Shown here: one piece after another, positions 48,164 to 56,098 of the stretch
Numbering within the stretch: position 1 is the stretch's first letter
Layout: each line of letters begins with the position of its first letter
Assembly (NCBI RefSeq): GCF_001545075.1
Contig: NZ_FCOB02000012.1
Span: 62,001 to 126,000 of the forward strand
Source of the DNA: Caballeronia ptereochthonis
GTDB taxonomy: Bacteria; Pseudomonadota; Gammaproteobacteria; Burkholderiales; Burkholderiaceae
Length of the DNA: 64,000 nucleotides
Direction: 5' to 3'
The notes under the pieces: model-generated
Told to the model about the DNA's origin: nothing
Databases searched by the model: none
What the model saw: only the letters and a program-made list of their open reading frames with translations
Position numbers and translations under genes: made by a program

Positions 48164-48197
48164 CTGTCAAGGAAATTTCACATTCATTTCCTAAAGT
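48164..48197 (+). promoter_or_regulatory. Pho-box-like element and -10 upstream of phoX
   Basis: CTGTCAA (48164-48170), a 4-base spacer and ATTTCAC (48175-48181) make a Pho-box-like direct repeat (first half near perfect, second half 4 of 7 against CTGTCAT). TAAAGT (48192-48197) lies 10 bases further on, the distance expected for a PhoB-activated -10. Confidence 0.55.
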
Positions 48198-48289
48198 AGC
48201 GCGTCATCCGGTACGTCAGGCCGCAACGACTTGAGGCAAGGGCTTCGCTCGCCGGTAGATAACCCACAATCCAGGACACGAAACCACAC

Positions 48290-50260
48290 ATGGCGCAGCC
48301 TCTCGACCTCTCCCGCCGCAAAGCCCTCAAGATTCTCGCCAGTGCCCCGATGCTCCCGCTCGGCGGCGCGGCGACCGCTTCGTTGCTCACCGCATGCGGC
48401 GGCAGCGACAGCAACGCGGCAACGCCCGCGCCCACCCCGGCGGCCGCGTTCACCACGGCCGCGTTCGGCAGCATGGCGGCGCCGACCCTGGCCGATCCGA
48501 ACGCGATGGCCAAGACCACCGTCGCCTCGACGATGACCGCGAATTTCAGCGACGGCAGCAGCCGCACGTACAAGCTCGCATATCAGCCGTTCTTCATGAC
48601 GGGCGACACCGTGACGAACACGAGCGGCGGCACCATCGTCGCGGGCGGCTACTTCGACATCGACAATCAGCCGATCATGGACCGCTCGGCATCGGGCAAG
48701 GAACGCCAGTTCTTCTCGGACTGCCCGGACGGCACCTCGCTCATCAGGATGGACAATCCGACCGTCAAGGGCGTGAAGGGCAATGCGGTGCTCGCCGTGG
48801 TGCAGTTCGAGTACGCCTCGCGCGACCAGAACGACGCCGACATGTACGGCAAGCTGCCCTCGCCGATCGCCGTGCTCACGCTGGACCAGGACCCGGCGAC
48901 GGGCAAGCTCACGCTCGTGAGCTACTCGAACGTCGATACGTCGAAGGCGAACGGCCTGTGGATCACCTGCGGCGCGAGCCTGTCGCCGTGGAATACGCAC
49001 CTGTCGAGCGAAGAGTACGAGCCGGACGCGGCCACGCTCTCGACGAACTCGCAGTTCAAGGCATACAGCAAGAATCTCTACGGCGACGAAACGAAGGCGC
49101 GCGCCTATCACTACGGCCATCTGCCGGAAGTCACCGTGCATCCGGACGGCACGGGCACGATCAGGAAGCACTATTGCCTCGGCCGCATCTCGCACGAACT
49201 CATTCAGGTCATGCCCGACAAGCGCACCGTGCTGATGGGCGACGACGCGACCAACGGCGGCCTCTTCATGTTCATCGCGGACAAGGAGGCCGATCTCTCG
49301 GCGGGCACGCTCTACGTGGCGAAGTGGACGCAGACGTCGTCGGCGGGCGCGGGCTCGGCCACGCTCACGTGGCTCAACCTCGGTCACGCGACGAGCGATG
49401 AAATCGAGAATCTCGCCAATACGCTGACGATCGCCGACATCATGGACATCGTGACGGATGAAAAGAACCCGCCGGCCGATGCGTCGTACACGCGCATCCA
49501 CTACAGCGGCAAGTTCAACTGGATCCGCATCAAGCCGGGCATGGAAAAGGCGGCCGCGTTCCTGGAGACGCACCGCTACGCCGCGCTCCGCGGCGCCAGC
49601 ATGGGATTCACGAAGCTCGAAGGCACGACCGTCAACGCGAAGGACAAGGTGCTGTACTCGGCGATGTCGCAGATCGTGTCGTCGATGGTGAAGGGCAACG
49701 CGCATTCGACGGACATCGCGCTCGACAAGTCCATCAACTCGGGCGCCGTGTATGCGCTCAACATGAAGGGCGAGCAGCGCGACATCGGCGGCGCCGCGAT
49801 CGACAGCGAATGGGTGCCCGTCGACATGGCCGCGCCCGCCGCGCTCGTCGGCGAGGATCTCGCTTCGGCGGATGCGCTCGGCAACACCGCGAATCCGGAG
49901 CGCGTCGCGAACCCGGACAACCTCAAGTTCTCGGAGAAGCTGCGCACGCTCTTCATCGGCGAGGACAGCGGCATGCACGTCAACAACTTCCTGTGGGCGT
50001 ACAACGTCGACACCAGGACGCTGTCGCGCATCCTGTCCACGCCGTCGGGCGCGGAATCGACGGGCCTGCACGCCGTCGACGAGATCAACGGCTGGACCTA
50101 CATCATGAGCAACTTCCAGCACGCCGGCGACTGGAGCAGCAGCCTGCACTCGAAGGTGCGGTCGACGCTCGATCCGCTCGTGCGCGCGAACTACAAGGAT
50201 CGCTTCGGCGCGTCGGTCGGCTATCTGACCGCCGATCCGACCTCGACCAAGCTGAGCTGA
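48290..50260 (+). CDS. phoX: PhoX-family alkaline phosphatase, Tat-exported
   Basis: A 656-residue periplasmic phosphatase of the PhoX/DUF839 family, which uses Fe/Ca and releases phosphate from phosphomonoesters during phosphate starvation. The leader has the twin-arginine motif LSRRKALKI, and a hydrophobic stretch ends at TACGGSD, which also looks like a lipobox, so the enzyme may be lipid-anchored. The family core LWITCGASLSPWNTHLSSEEY contains the metal-site Cys and acidic residues. HDDATNGG-type calcium loops appear as GDDATNGGLFMFIADKE. A Pho-box-like site lies upstream and a hairpin (50268-50298) follows. Length fits the larger beta-proteobacterial PhoX. Confidence 0.9.
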   Translation: MAQPLDLSRRKALKILASAPMLPLGGAATASLLTACGGSDSNAATPAPTPAAAFTTAAFGSMAAPTLADPNAMAKTTVASTMTANFSDGSSRTYKLAYQPFFMTGDTVTNTSGGTIVAGGYFDIDNQPIMDRSASGKERQFFSDCPDGTSLIRMDNPTVKGVKGNAVLAVVQFEYASRDQNDADMYGKLPSPIAVLTLDQDPATGKLTLVSYSNVDTSKANGLWITCGASLSPWNTHLSSEEYEPDAATLSTNSQFKAYSKNLYGDETKARAYHYGHLPEVTVHPDGTGTIRKHYCLGRISHELIQVMPDKRTVLMGDDATNGGLFMFIADKEADLSAGTLYVAKWTQTSSAGAGSATLTWLNLGHATSDEIENLANTLTIADIMDIVTDEKNPPADASYTRIHYSGKFNWIRIKPGMEKAAAFLETHRYAALRGASMGFTKLEGTTVNAKDKVLYSAMSQIVSSMVKGNAHSTDIALDKSINSGAVYALNMKGEQRDIGGAAIDSEWVPVDMAAPAALVGEDLASADALGNTANPERVANPDNLKFSEKLRTLFIGEDSGMHVNNFLWAYNVDTRTLSRILSTPSGAESTGLHAVDEINGWTYIMSNFQHAGDWSSSLHSKVRSTLDPLVRANYKDRFGASVGYLTADPTSTKLS

Positions 50261-50267
50261 CGATGTG

Positions 50268-50298
50268 GATGGAGCGAAGCCTCGCGCTTCGCTCCATC
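50268..50298 (+). terminator. hairpin after phoX
   Basis: GATGGAGCGAAG (50268-50279) pairs perfectly with CTTCGCTCCATC (50287-50298) over a 7-base loop, 8 bases after the phoX stop. No T-run follows, so it may work as a 3' stabilising or rho-assisted structure. Confidence 0.65.
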
Positions 50299-50422
50299 TG
50301 CCGCATCGATGCGGCCGCGCCGTTTCCCGCACACGTTCCGTGCCGGTTTCTCCAGATGGTGCTATGTTCCGTTGAATCGTTTTCTTTCAACCGAGCAGAG
50401 CCCATACGGAGCTAAGACGGCC

Positions 50423-51529
50423 ATGAAAGTTCGTGTCTGGAAAGCGGCAGGTTTCCTTCTCGTCACCTCGAGCGCCTTTGCGCAGACGAGCGTCACGATG
50501 TACGGACGTCTCGACGGCGGCATCGAGTATCTGAACCACATCGCGAACGGCACGGGCGGCAGTTCCTCGCGATGGAGCGCCGAAGGCGGCGACTGGGGCA
50601 CCAGCATGTGGGGCTTGAAGGGAACCGAGGATCTGGGCGGGGGCATGTCCGCGGTCTTCAATCTCGAGACCGCAATCCAGATCATGAACGGCACCACCGG
50701 CGGCGGCCGCGAGTGGTCACGCCGCGCCTATGTCGGCCTCAATTCGAAGACGTGGGGCCAATTGCAGGCGGGCCGCAATCTTTTCATCGATAGCGATGGC
50801 GTGTGGGAGTTCGATCCCTTCGTGCAGCAGGCGGTGTCGTCGGCATCGCTGGTGCGCGGGCGCAACTGGCAGCAATCGAGCAACAACGTCGAATATCACA
50901 GCCCCGTGTTTCATGGCTTCGACGTGCAAGGGCAATACGCGTTCGGCAATCAGCCGGGCGCCTTCAATCAGGGCGCGCCGGGCGAGTTCGGACGTTCCGA
51001 CGGCATCATGCTGACTTATCACTCCGCCTTGCTCGACGTGCGCGGCATCTACGACGAACTGCGCAGTCAGGACGGCCGGCTGGACAACATCTTTCAGGCG
51101 TCGCGCGAATACTTCGTCGGCGCAAATCTGAAGGTGGAGAAATGGAAGGTGCAGGCAGCCTACACGCACTACGCCGCGCCTGATTCGCCGGCGGGCGTGG
51201 CCGATACCGCCGATCATTATTGGCTCGGCGCGACTTACCAGGCGACGCCCGCATGGGCCGTGACAGCGGCGGGCTTCTATATTCATGTCGGCGCGGGCAC
51301 GGGAGACGCCGCGCACGATCCCGCGAGCCACGCGACGCTCTACGCGCTCGGCACGACCTACAACTTCACCAAGCGCACCTTTCTCTACGGCACCGTGGCT
51401 TACGTGCGCAACAGCGCGAACGGCACGTTCTCGGTCTTCGCGACGCCGCGCAACGCGGAACCCAGCACGAGCCCGCTGGCGGGTGAATCGCAGACGGGCG
51501 CGTATGTCGGCATGATGCACGTGTTCTGA
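50423..51529 (+). CDS. Gram-negative trimeric porin (Burkholderia OmpC-like)
   Basis: A 368-residue outer-membrane beta-barrel. The Sec signal ends at SSAFA-QTS near residue 20. The mature start QTSVTMYGRLDGGIEYL is the classic first strand, followed by WGLKGTEDLGGGMSAVFNLE and RRAYVGLNSKTWGQLQAGR, and the C-terminus ends in Phe (GAYVGMMHVF), as needed for barrel assembly. Family members form 16-stranded general-diffusion pores. The in-frame extension to 50309 has no signal character. It lies 162 bases after phoX and could be co-regulated, although a hairpin separates them. Confidence 0.93.
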   Translation: MKVRVWKAAGFLLVTSSAFAQTSVTMYGRLDGGIEYLNHIANGTGGSSSRWSAEGGDWGTSMWGLKGTEDLGGGMSAVFNLETAIQIMNGTTGGGREWSRRAYVGLNSKTWGQLQAGRNLFIDSDGVWEFDPFVQQAVSSASLVRGRNWQQSSNNVEYHSPVFHGFDVQGQYAFGNQPGAFNQGAPGEFGRSDGIMLTYHSALLDVRGIYDELRSQDGRLDNIFQASREYFVGANLKVEKWKVQAAYTHYAAPDSPAGVADTADHYWLGATYQATPAWAVTAAGFYIHVGAGTGDAAHDPASHATLYALGTTYNFTKRTFLYGTVAYVRNSANGTFSVFATPRNAEPSTSPLAGESQTGAYVGMMHVF

Positions 51530-51578
51530 ACGGATCTGAGCGCCTCGCGCAGGGCAGCGGGGCGTTCGGACGCGCTCG

Positions 51579-52328
51579 TCAGGAACGCGCGCGCTTCAGC
51601 CAGTCGTCGAGTGCGATGCTTCCACGACGCGCCTCGCCGAGCGGCACGAGGGAAGTCTCCTCGACGGTGCCGCCGAAATACGTCGCCTTCGGATCGACGA
51701 CGATCTCGCGCGCATCGCCCTGGGCCTTCATATACGTTGCGATGAACTGATGCAGGGGCGCGCGCTCCGGCCCCGCGATTTCGACGATGCCATTGACCGG
51801 CGCGCCGAGCGCGACGTCGGCGACGATGGCCGCCACGTCGTCGGCTGCGATCGGCTGAAATTGCCCCGTCGACAGGTGAACCTTGCCGTCCTGCATTCCC
51901 GAATCGGCAATGCCGCCGAGAAACTCCATGAACTGCGTCGCGCGGACGATCGAATAGGGCACGCCCGACTCCGCGATCAGCTTTTCCTGCGCGACCTTCG
52001 CGTCGAAATAGGCGTTGTCCGGCATGCGGTCCGTGCCGACGACGGAGAGCGCGACATGATGCTGCACGCCCGCCGCGGCCTCGGCCTCCACGAGATTGAG
52101 CGTCGAGGTGCGGAAAAACGCCATCACGTCGTCCGGCGCCCATGAGGGTGCGTTCGACACGTCGATGACGACCTGAGCGCCACGAAGTGCTTCACTCAGA
52201 CCCGCGCCCGTAACCGAATTGACGCCGTTGCGCGGCGACGCGGCAACTGCCTCATGTCCCTTCGCGCGCAGAATCGCGACCGTCTTCGCGCCGATCAAGC
52301 CGGAACCTCCGATGACGACGATCTTCAT
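51579..52328 (-). CDS. NAD(P)-binding SDR/NmrA-like oxidoreductase
   Basis: A 249-residue Rossmann protein of the atypical SDR (NmrA/HSCARG) type. The dinucleotide motif is IVVIGGSGLIGAKTVAIL at the N-terminus. The classical YxxxK active site is not evident (KVAQEKLIAESGVPYSIVRATQFME instead), as in NADPH-sensor or quinone-reductase relatives. The ATG at 52328 starts the first strand. It is divergent from the MocR gene, with 113 bases between holding a conserved element, which suggests control by MocR. The substrate is unknown. Confidence 0.85.
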   Translation of the reverse strand: MKIVVIGGSGLIGAKTVAILRAKGHEAVAASPRNGVNSVTGAGLSEALRGAQVVIDVSNAPSWAPDDVMAFFRTSTLNLVEAEAAAGVQHHVALSVVGTDRMPDNAYFDAKVAQEKLIAESGVPYSIVRATQFMEFLGGIADSGMQDGKVHLSTGQFQPIAADDVAAIVADVALGAPVNGIVEIAGPERAPLHQFIATYMKAQGDAREIVVDPKATYFGGTVEETSLVPLGEARRGSIALDDWLKRARS

Positions 52329-52387
52329 GATGCACCTCGTGTGGTAAGTGAAAGTGTGGTTTCCGAGTGCATTGTGTGACAATCATG

Positions 52388-52432
52388 TCTTGGCATAAAG
52401 GGACAAGAATTATCGAATCGACTAGTCCAAGA
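52388..52432. promoter_or_regulatory. putative MocR operator, copy 1
   Basis: Bases 52392-52431 match 55042-55081 at 28 of 40 positions without gaps, in two conserved blocks (19 and 14 bases) around a variable 6-base centre. Copy 1 is framed by an inverted repeat TCTTGG/CCAAGA (52388-52393, 52427-52432). It lies 10 bases before the MocR gene start and about 60 bases from the divergent SDR gene. Confidence 0.6.
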
Positions 52433-52441
52433 GAGCCCTCG

Positions 52442-53908
52442 ATGACGCCGACGGAACACGCGCTGAACCTCGAAATCGACCGGCGCAAGGCGTCGCCGAT
52501 TTATCTGCAGATTTGCGAGCGCTTCAAGGCGGCGATCGCGGCCGGGCATCTGAAGCCGGGCGACCGCGTGCCCGCGCTGCGTGGACTCGCGACGCAACTG
52601 AATACCGCGCGCGGCACCGTCGAGACGGCCTACAACATCCTCGTCGACGAGGGCTATTTGCAGATGCGCGGCGCCGCGGGCACGTTCGTTTCGTCGTCGC
52701 TGCCGGATTCGGTCATGTGCACATCGGCCCGCAAGGGTCGCGAACGCGCCGATGTGCCGCGCTCGAGGCAAGCCGCCGCCGCCGATATCGGCCACGACGC
52801 GAAGCCGCTGCGCCCCGGCTTGCCCGCGCTCGATGCGTTTCCTCGCAAGGTCTGGAGCCGCCTCGTCATGCGTCGCGCGCGCAGCGTCGATCTCGCTTCG
52901 CTGACCTATCCCGATCCCGCGGGTTATGGGCCGCTGCGCGAGCGCATCGCCACTTATCTGGGTCTGTCGCGCGGCGTCGAGTGCACGCCGGAGCAGGTGT
53001 TCGTGACCAGCGGCTATCGCGCATCGCTCGAGCTTGTCCTGCGCGGTCTCGCGAAGCCGGACGACAGCGCATGGTTCGAGGAGCCGGGCTATTTTCTGGC
53101 ACGCAATTTTCTTGTCGAGGCGGGACTGAAGCTCGTGCCGGTGCCGATCGATCACGACGGGCTCGACGTCGACGCCGGACAGACGCTCGATGCGCACGCG
53201 CGTTTCGCCATCGTCACGCCCTCGCATCAGAGTCCGCTGGGCGTCACGCTGTCGCTCGCGCGGCGCATGAAGCTGCTCGACTGGGCGCAACGCGCGGGAA
53301 GCTGGGTCGTCGAGGACGATTACGACAGCGAGTTCCGTTACGCGGGCCGTCCGCTGCCTGCGCTGAAGAGTCTCGACGTCAACGATCGCGTGATCTACTG
53401 CGGCACCTTCAGCAAGGTCCTGTTTCCGGGCTTGCGGCTGTCGTATGTCGTGGCGCCGGAGCGGGCGATCGCGCGCTTCGAGCAGCTCACCAAGAGCATG
53501 AACGCCGGGCCGCCGCATCTGTTGCAGGCGGCCGTCGCGGATTTCATCGCGCAGGGGCACTTCGCGCGGCATCTGAAGCGCATGCGGGCGCTCTATGCGG
53601 AGCGGCGCGGGGTGTTTGCGCAGGCGCTGGTGAAAGCATTCGGAGACAGGGCGAGCATCGAGCCGCCCTCGGGCGGGATGCATCTCGTCATGCTGTTCAA
53701 CGCGGACGCGAACGGTCCCGTCGATGATCTGGCGATCGCCGCACGCGCGCGGGAAGCGGGGCTCGCGGTGAGCGGGCTGTCGTCGTGGTATCTCGGCGCG
53801 CGCACGAAGCGCACGCTGCGCGGCATGGTGCTCGGCTTCGCCAATGTCACGGATGCGGCTGAAGCGGCGCGTCTCGCGCGCATGCTGCGGCGCGCGTACG
53901 ACGGATGA
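52442..53908 (+). CDS. MocR-type (GntR-aminotransferase) transcriptional regulator
   Basis: A 488-residue fusion. An N-terminal GntR winged helix (about 15-85: SPIYLQICERFKAAIAAGHL, DRVPALRGLATQLNTARGTV) is joined by a linker to a fold-type I aminotransferase domain (about 125-480). The PLP Lys is in YCGTFSKVLFPGLRLSY, and DDYDSEFRY and NHQ-like SHQSPLG contacts are present. MocR proteins sense PLP or PLP-amino acid adducts and regulate vitamin B6, GABA or amino-acid genes. The ATG at 52442 starts the normal domain. It converges on the azoreductase gene with a 6-base gap. Confidence 0.9.
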   Translation: MTPTEHALNLEIDRRKASPIYLQICERFKAAIAAGHLKPGDRVPALRGLATQLNTARGTVETAYNILVDEGYLQMRGAAGTFVSSSLPDSVMCTSARKGRERADVPRSRQAAAADIGHDAKPLRPGLPALDAFPRKVWSRLVMRRARSVDLASLTYPDPAGYGPLRERIATYLGLSRGVECTPEQVFVTSGYRASLELVLRGLAKPDDSAWFEEPGYFLARNFLVEAGLKLVPVPIDHDGLDVDAGQTLDAHARFAIVTPSHQSPLGVTLSLARRMKLLDWAQRAGSWVVEDDYDSEFRYAGRPLPALKSLDVNDRVIYCGTFSKVLFPGLRLSYVVAPERAIARFEQLTKSMNAGPPHLLQAAVADFIAQGHFARHLKRMRALYAERRGVFAQALVKAFGDRASIEPPSGGMHLVMLFNADANGPVDDLAIAARAREAGLAVSGLSSWYLGARTKRTLRGMVLGFANVTDAAEAARLARMLRRAYDG

Positions 53909-53914
53909 GCAGCG

Positions 53915-54532
53915 CTAGAGCGTGATGGCGTCGCCGGACCCGAAGAGCGCGTGCCGCGCGATTTCTTCGCGGGCGGACCGCAGGGCGTCCGTCACGGCTT
54001 CGTCGCCGCGCACGAGTCCCTCCAGCAGGACGAAGTGCAGGCTCTTCAGGCCGATGGAGCCGAGCGCGTAACGCAGATACGGTGTGAGGAAATCCTGCTG
54101 CCGCGCATGCTCGCCGCTATGAAACCCGCCCGAGCCGACGATCACGAACGCGGGCCGGTCGCGCATCAACCCGACCTTGCCTTCGGGCGTCGCGGCGAAG
54201 GTGCGGTGAATGCGCAGCACGTAGTCGATCCACAGCTTCAGCGCGGCGGGCACCGTGAAGTTGTGCATCGGCGTATTGATGATGAGCGCGTCCGTCGCTT
54301 CGATCTCGCCCACGAGCGGCTCGGACACGTCGAACCGGCTCGCATCCGGATCGCGCGACGTGATGGCGCGTGCATAGTCCTGCGTGATCGGCGGCAATGG
54401 CTGCGAGGCGAGATCGCGTTCGACCACCGACACCTGCGCGCTCTTGCCCAACGTGCGGATCATCTCGAGCGCAAGCCCGTAGCCATGGCTCGCTTCGCCG
54501 TGCGGGCTCGCGTTGACGAAAAGAATCTTCAT
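53915..54532 (-). CDS. FMN-dependent NAD(P)H:quinone oxidoreductase / azoreductase-like flavoprotein
   Basis: A 205-residue flavodoxin-like enzyme of the AzoR/NQO group. The phosphate loop is FVNASPHGEASHGYGLALEM. Flavin contacts are NTPMHNFTVPAALKLWIDYVLR and VIVGSGGFHSG. It reduces quinones or azo compounds by two electrons in the cytosol, probably as detoxification. Its ATG overlaps the stop of the GNAT gene (ATGA, 4 bases), so the two proteins are made together. It converges on the MocR gene with 6 bases between. Confidence 0.88.
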   Translation of the reverse strand: MKILFVNASPHGEASHGYGLALEMIRTLGKSAQVSVVERDLASQPLPPITQDYARAITSRDPDASRFDVSEPLVGEIEATDALIINTPMHNFTVPAALKLWIDYVLRIHRTFAATPEGKVGLMRDRPAFVIVGSGGFHSGEHARQQDFLTPYLRYALGSIGLKSLHFVLLEGLVRGDEAVTDALRSAREEIARHALFGSGDAITL

Positions 54533-54993
54533 CGCGCGCGCTCCGTGTCGTTCTGAACGAGCGGTTCGACGAAGTGCATGCCTTTCGCGAGCAGGCCGTT
54601 GCGGAAGTAGAAGCGTTGCGCGAGCGGCATGTGCAAGCCCGTATCGAGCACGAAATGCGCGCAGCGCGCATGACGTGCGATCTCGCGGACCTTGTCGAGC
54701 AGTTGCGCCCCGATGCCGCCGCGTTGCAGCCGCGCGGTCACGACGAGGTCGTCGACATAGATGAAGCGCCCGTACAGCGTATTCGTTTGCGCGCGATATC
54801 CGGCGAGACCGAGGATCGTGCCTTCGGCGTCGCAGGCGGCGAGCAGGCGGTAATTTTCCTCGCGCTGACGGCGCAGTTGCGCGCAGAACGTGTCGGCGTC
54901 CGTCAGATGCGGCCGCAGTTCCTTCATGACGTCGAAGGCGCGGGTCCAGTCCTCGGGTGAATCGAGATGCCGGAAGGTCAGGGTCGTGTCCAT
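54529..54993 (-). CDS. GNAT family N-acetyltransferase
   Basis: A 154-residue single-domain acetyltransferase. The acetyl-CoA pyrophosphate loop is QRGGIGAQLLDKV preceded by the strand IYVDDLVVTARL. The C-terminal helix/strand (FVLDTGLHMPLAQRFYFRNG) fits the fold. The substrate is not inferable; family members modify small amines, drugs or protein ends. The gene precedes and overlaps the azoreductase gene, and a MocR-like element lies 49 bases upstream of its start. Confidence 0.88.
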   Translation of the reverse strand: MDTTLTFRHLDSPEDWTRAFDVMKELRPHLTDADTFCAQLRRQREENYRLLAACDAEGTILGLAGYRAQTNTLYGRFIYVDDLVVTARLQRGGIGAQLLDKVREIARHARCAHFVLDTGLHMPLAQRFYFRNGLLAKGMHFVEPLVQNDTERAR

Positions 54994-55041
54994 GCGTGTT
55001 CTCCACGTTGCATGGCGCCTACGATATCGACTCGATGACCC

Positions 55042-55081
55042 GGCCTGAAGGGCCAAGAAGTGATCTCTCGACTAGACCATG
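55042..55081. promoter_or_regulatory. putative MocR operator, copy 2
   Basis: This is the second copy of the 40-base element (28 of 40 identical to 52392-52431). It sits between the divergent GNAT-azoreductase operon (start 54993) and the MOSC gene (start 55156), so either or both could be under the same regulator. Confidence 0.58.
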
Positions 55082-55155
55082 TTCGATGCTCGTCCGGTCC
55101 GGCGCTCTCGAACCGTGAGCGATAGAATCGAACGCATCGCCTACCGTTTCGACAC

Positions 55156-55650
55156 ATGCCGCTCAATCCCGATTCTCCGCTTGCACATCTCATGAACGCG
55201 CCCGTGAGGCCGGGCGGCGTCGTATGGATAGGCTTGCGTGTCGCGCGGCGCGCGCCGCTTCAGGTGGTCGAATCCGCGCTCGCAGTGGCGGGCGTCGGCC
55301 TCGAAGGCGATCACTACGGCCGCAGGGACGGCAACCGGCAAGTCACGCTGATTCAGGCGGAGAGCCTGCGCGCGATCGCGAGTCATCTTGGTCTCGACGA
55401 TGTTTCGCCCTCGGACTTGCGGCGCAATATCGTCACGAAGGGAATCAATCTTCATGCGCTGAAGGACCGGCGCTTTCGCATCGGCGGCGCGGTGCTGGAG
55501 GCGAGCGGCGAATGCCATCCCTGCTCGCGGATGGAGGAAACTTTCGGTGTGGGCGGCTATAACGCGGTACGCGGCTTCGGCGGCATCACGGCGCGCGTCG
55601 TCGAGGGCGGAGCAATCGATCTTTCGAGCGCGATCGAAGCCTTGCGCTGA
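55156..55650 (+). CDS. MOSC domain protein
   Basis: A 164-residue protein consisting of one MOSC domain, the beta-barrel module found at the end of molybdenum cofactor sulfurase. The diagnostic stretch is VGLEGDHYGRRDGNRQVTLIQ, and the conserved Cys is in ASGECHPCSRMEE. Stand-alone bacterial MOSC proteins such as YiiM and YuaD reduce N-hydroxylated compounds or carry sulfur to metal clusters. It has no partner reductase next to it. Divergent from the GNAT gene across a MocR-like element. Confidence 0.9.
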   Translation: MPLNPDSPLAHLMNAPVRPGGVVWIGLRVARRAPLQVVESALAVAGVGLEGDHYGRRDGNRQVTLIQAESLRAIASHLGLDDVSPSDLRRNIVTKGINLHALKDRRFRIGGAVLEASGECHPCSRMEETFGVGGYNAVRGFGGITARVVEGGAIDLSSAIEALR

Positions 55651-55702
55651 TCGGCTAAGATACAGCGCCCAGATCATCGACCCATAGCGAGGAGTGTTTT
55701 CC

Positions 55703-56035
55703 GTGATTCAGCCGAGCAACGTATTCAAGGACAACCTGGCCCAACTGCCCGCCATCGACGGCATCGAGCGCATCGACCTGGTCGACGGCAAGGGCGGCGT
55801 GGTCGCGAGCATCGAGAACAAGCCGGGCAAGCAAGGCTCGCTCGCGGTCTACAACTATCTGAAGCAGGCGTTCGGCGCGCTTGACGCCCAAGCCGCCGCG
55901 CACGGTCTCGCGGTGTTCGCCGAACATACCGCCGATGCGCGCAATCGCCCCGGCGCGCATCCGAACGTCGACCGCTTGCTCGAGATCGCCGCCGGCGGCG
56001 AGGCGCTGCGCATCGACGTCGTTCAGGCGAGCTAG
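55703..56035 (+). CDS. DUF2322 family protein
   Basis: A 110-residue small protein of the DUF2322 family (function unknown), recognised from FKDNLAQLPAIDGIERIDLVD, followed by GSLAVYNYLKQAFG and an AEHTADARNRPGAHPNVDRLLEI tail. It is soluble with no signal. I chose GTG at 55703 because GAGGAG (55689-55694) lies 8 bases upstream. The next in-frame start at 55694 overlaps that site. It is a single gene between the MOSC gene and the galactarate carrier. Confidence 0.75.
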   Translation: MIQPSNVFKDNLAQLPAIDGIERIDLVDGKGGVVASIENKPGKQGSLAVYNYLKQAFGALDAQAAAHGLAVFAEHTADARNRPGAHPNVDRLLEIAAGGEALRIDVVQAS

Positions 56036-56098
56036 CGTCATGCTGCCTGTTCCGCAAGCTTCGACGGAACAGGCAGATCGATCAACGAGTGCGGGAAC

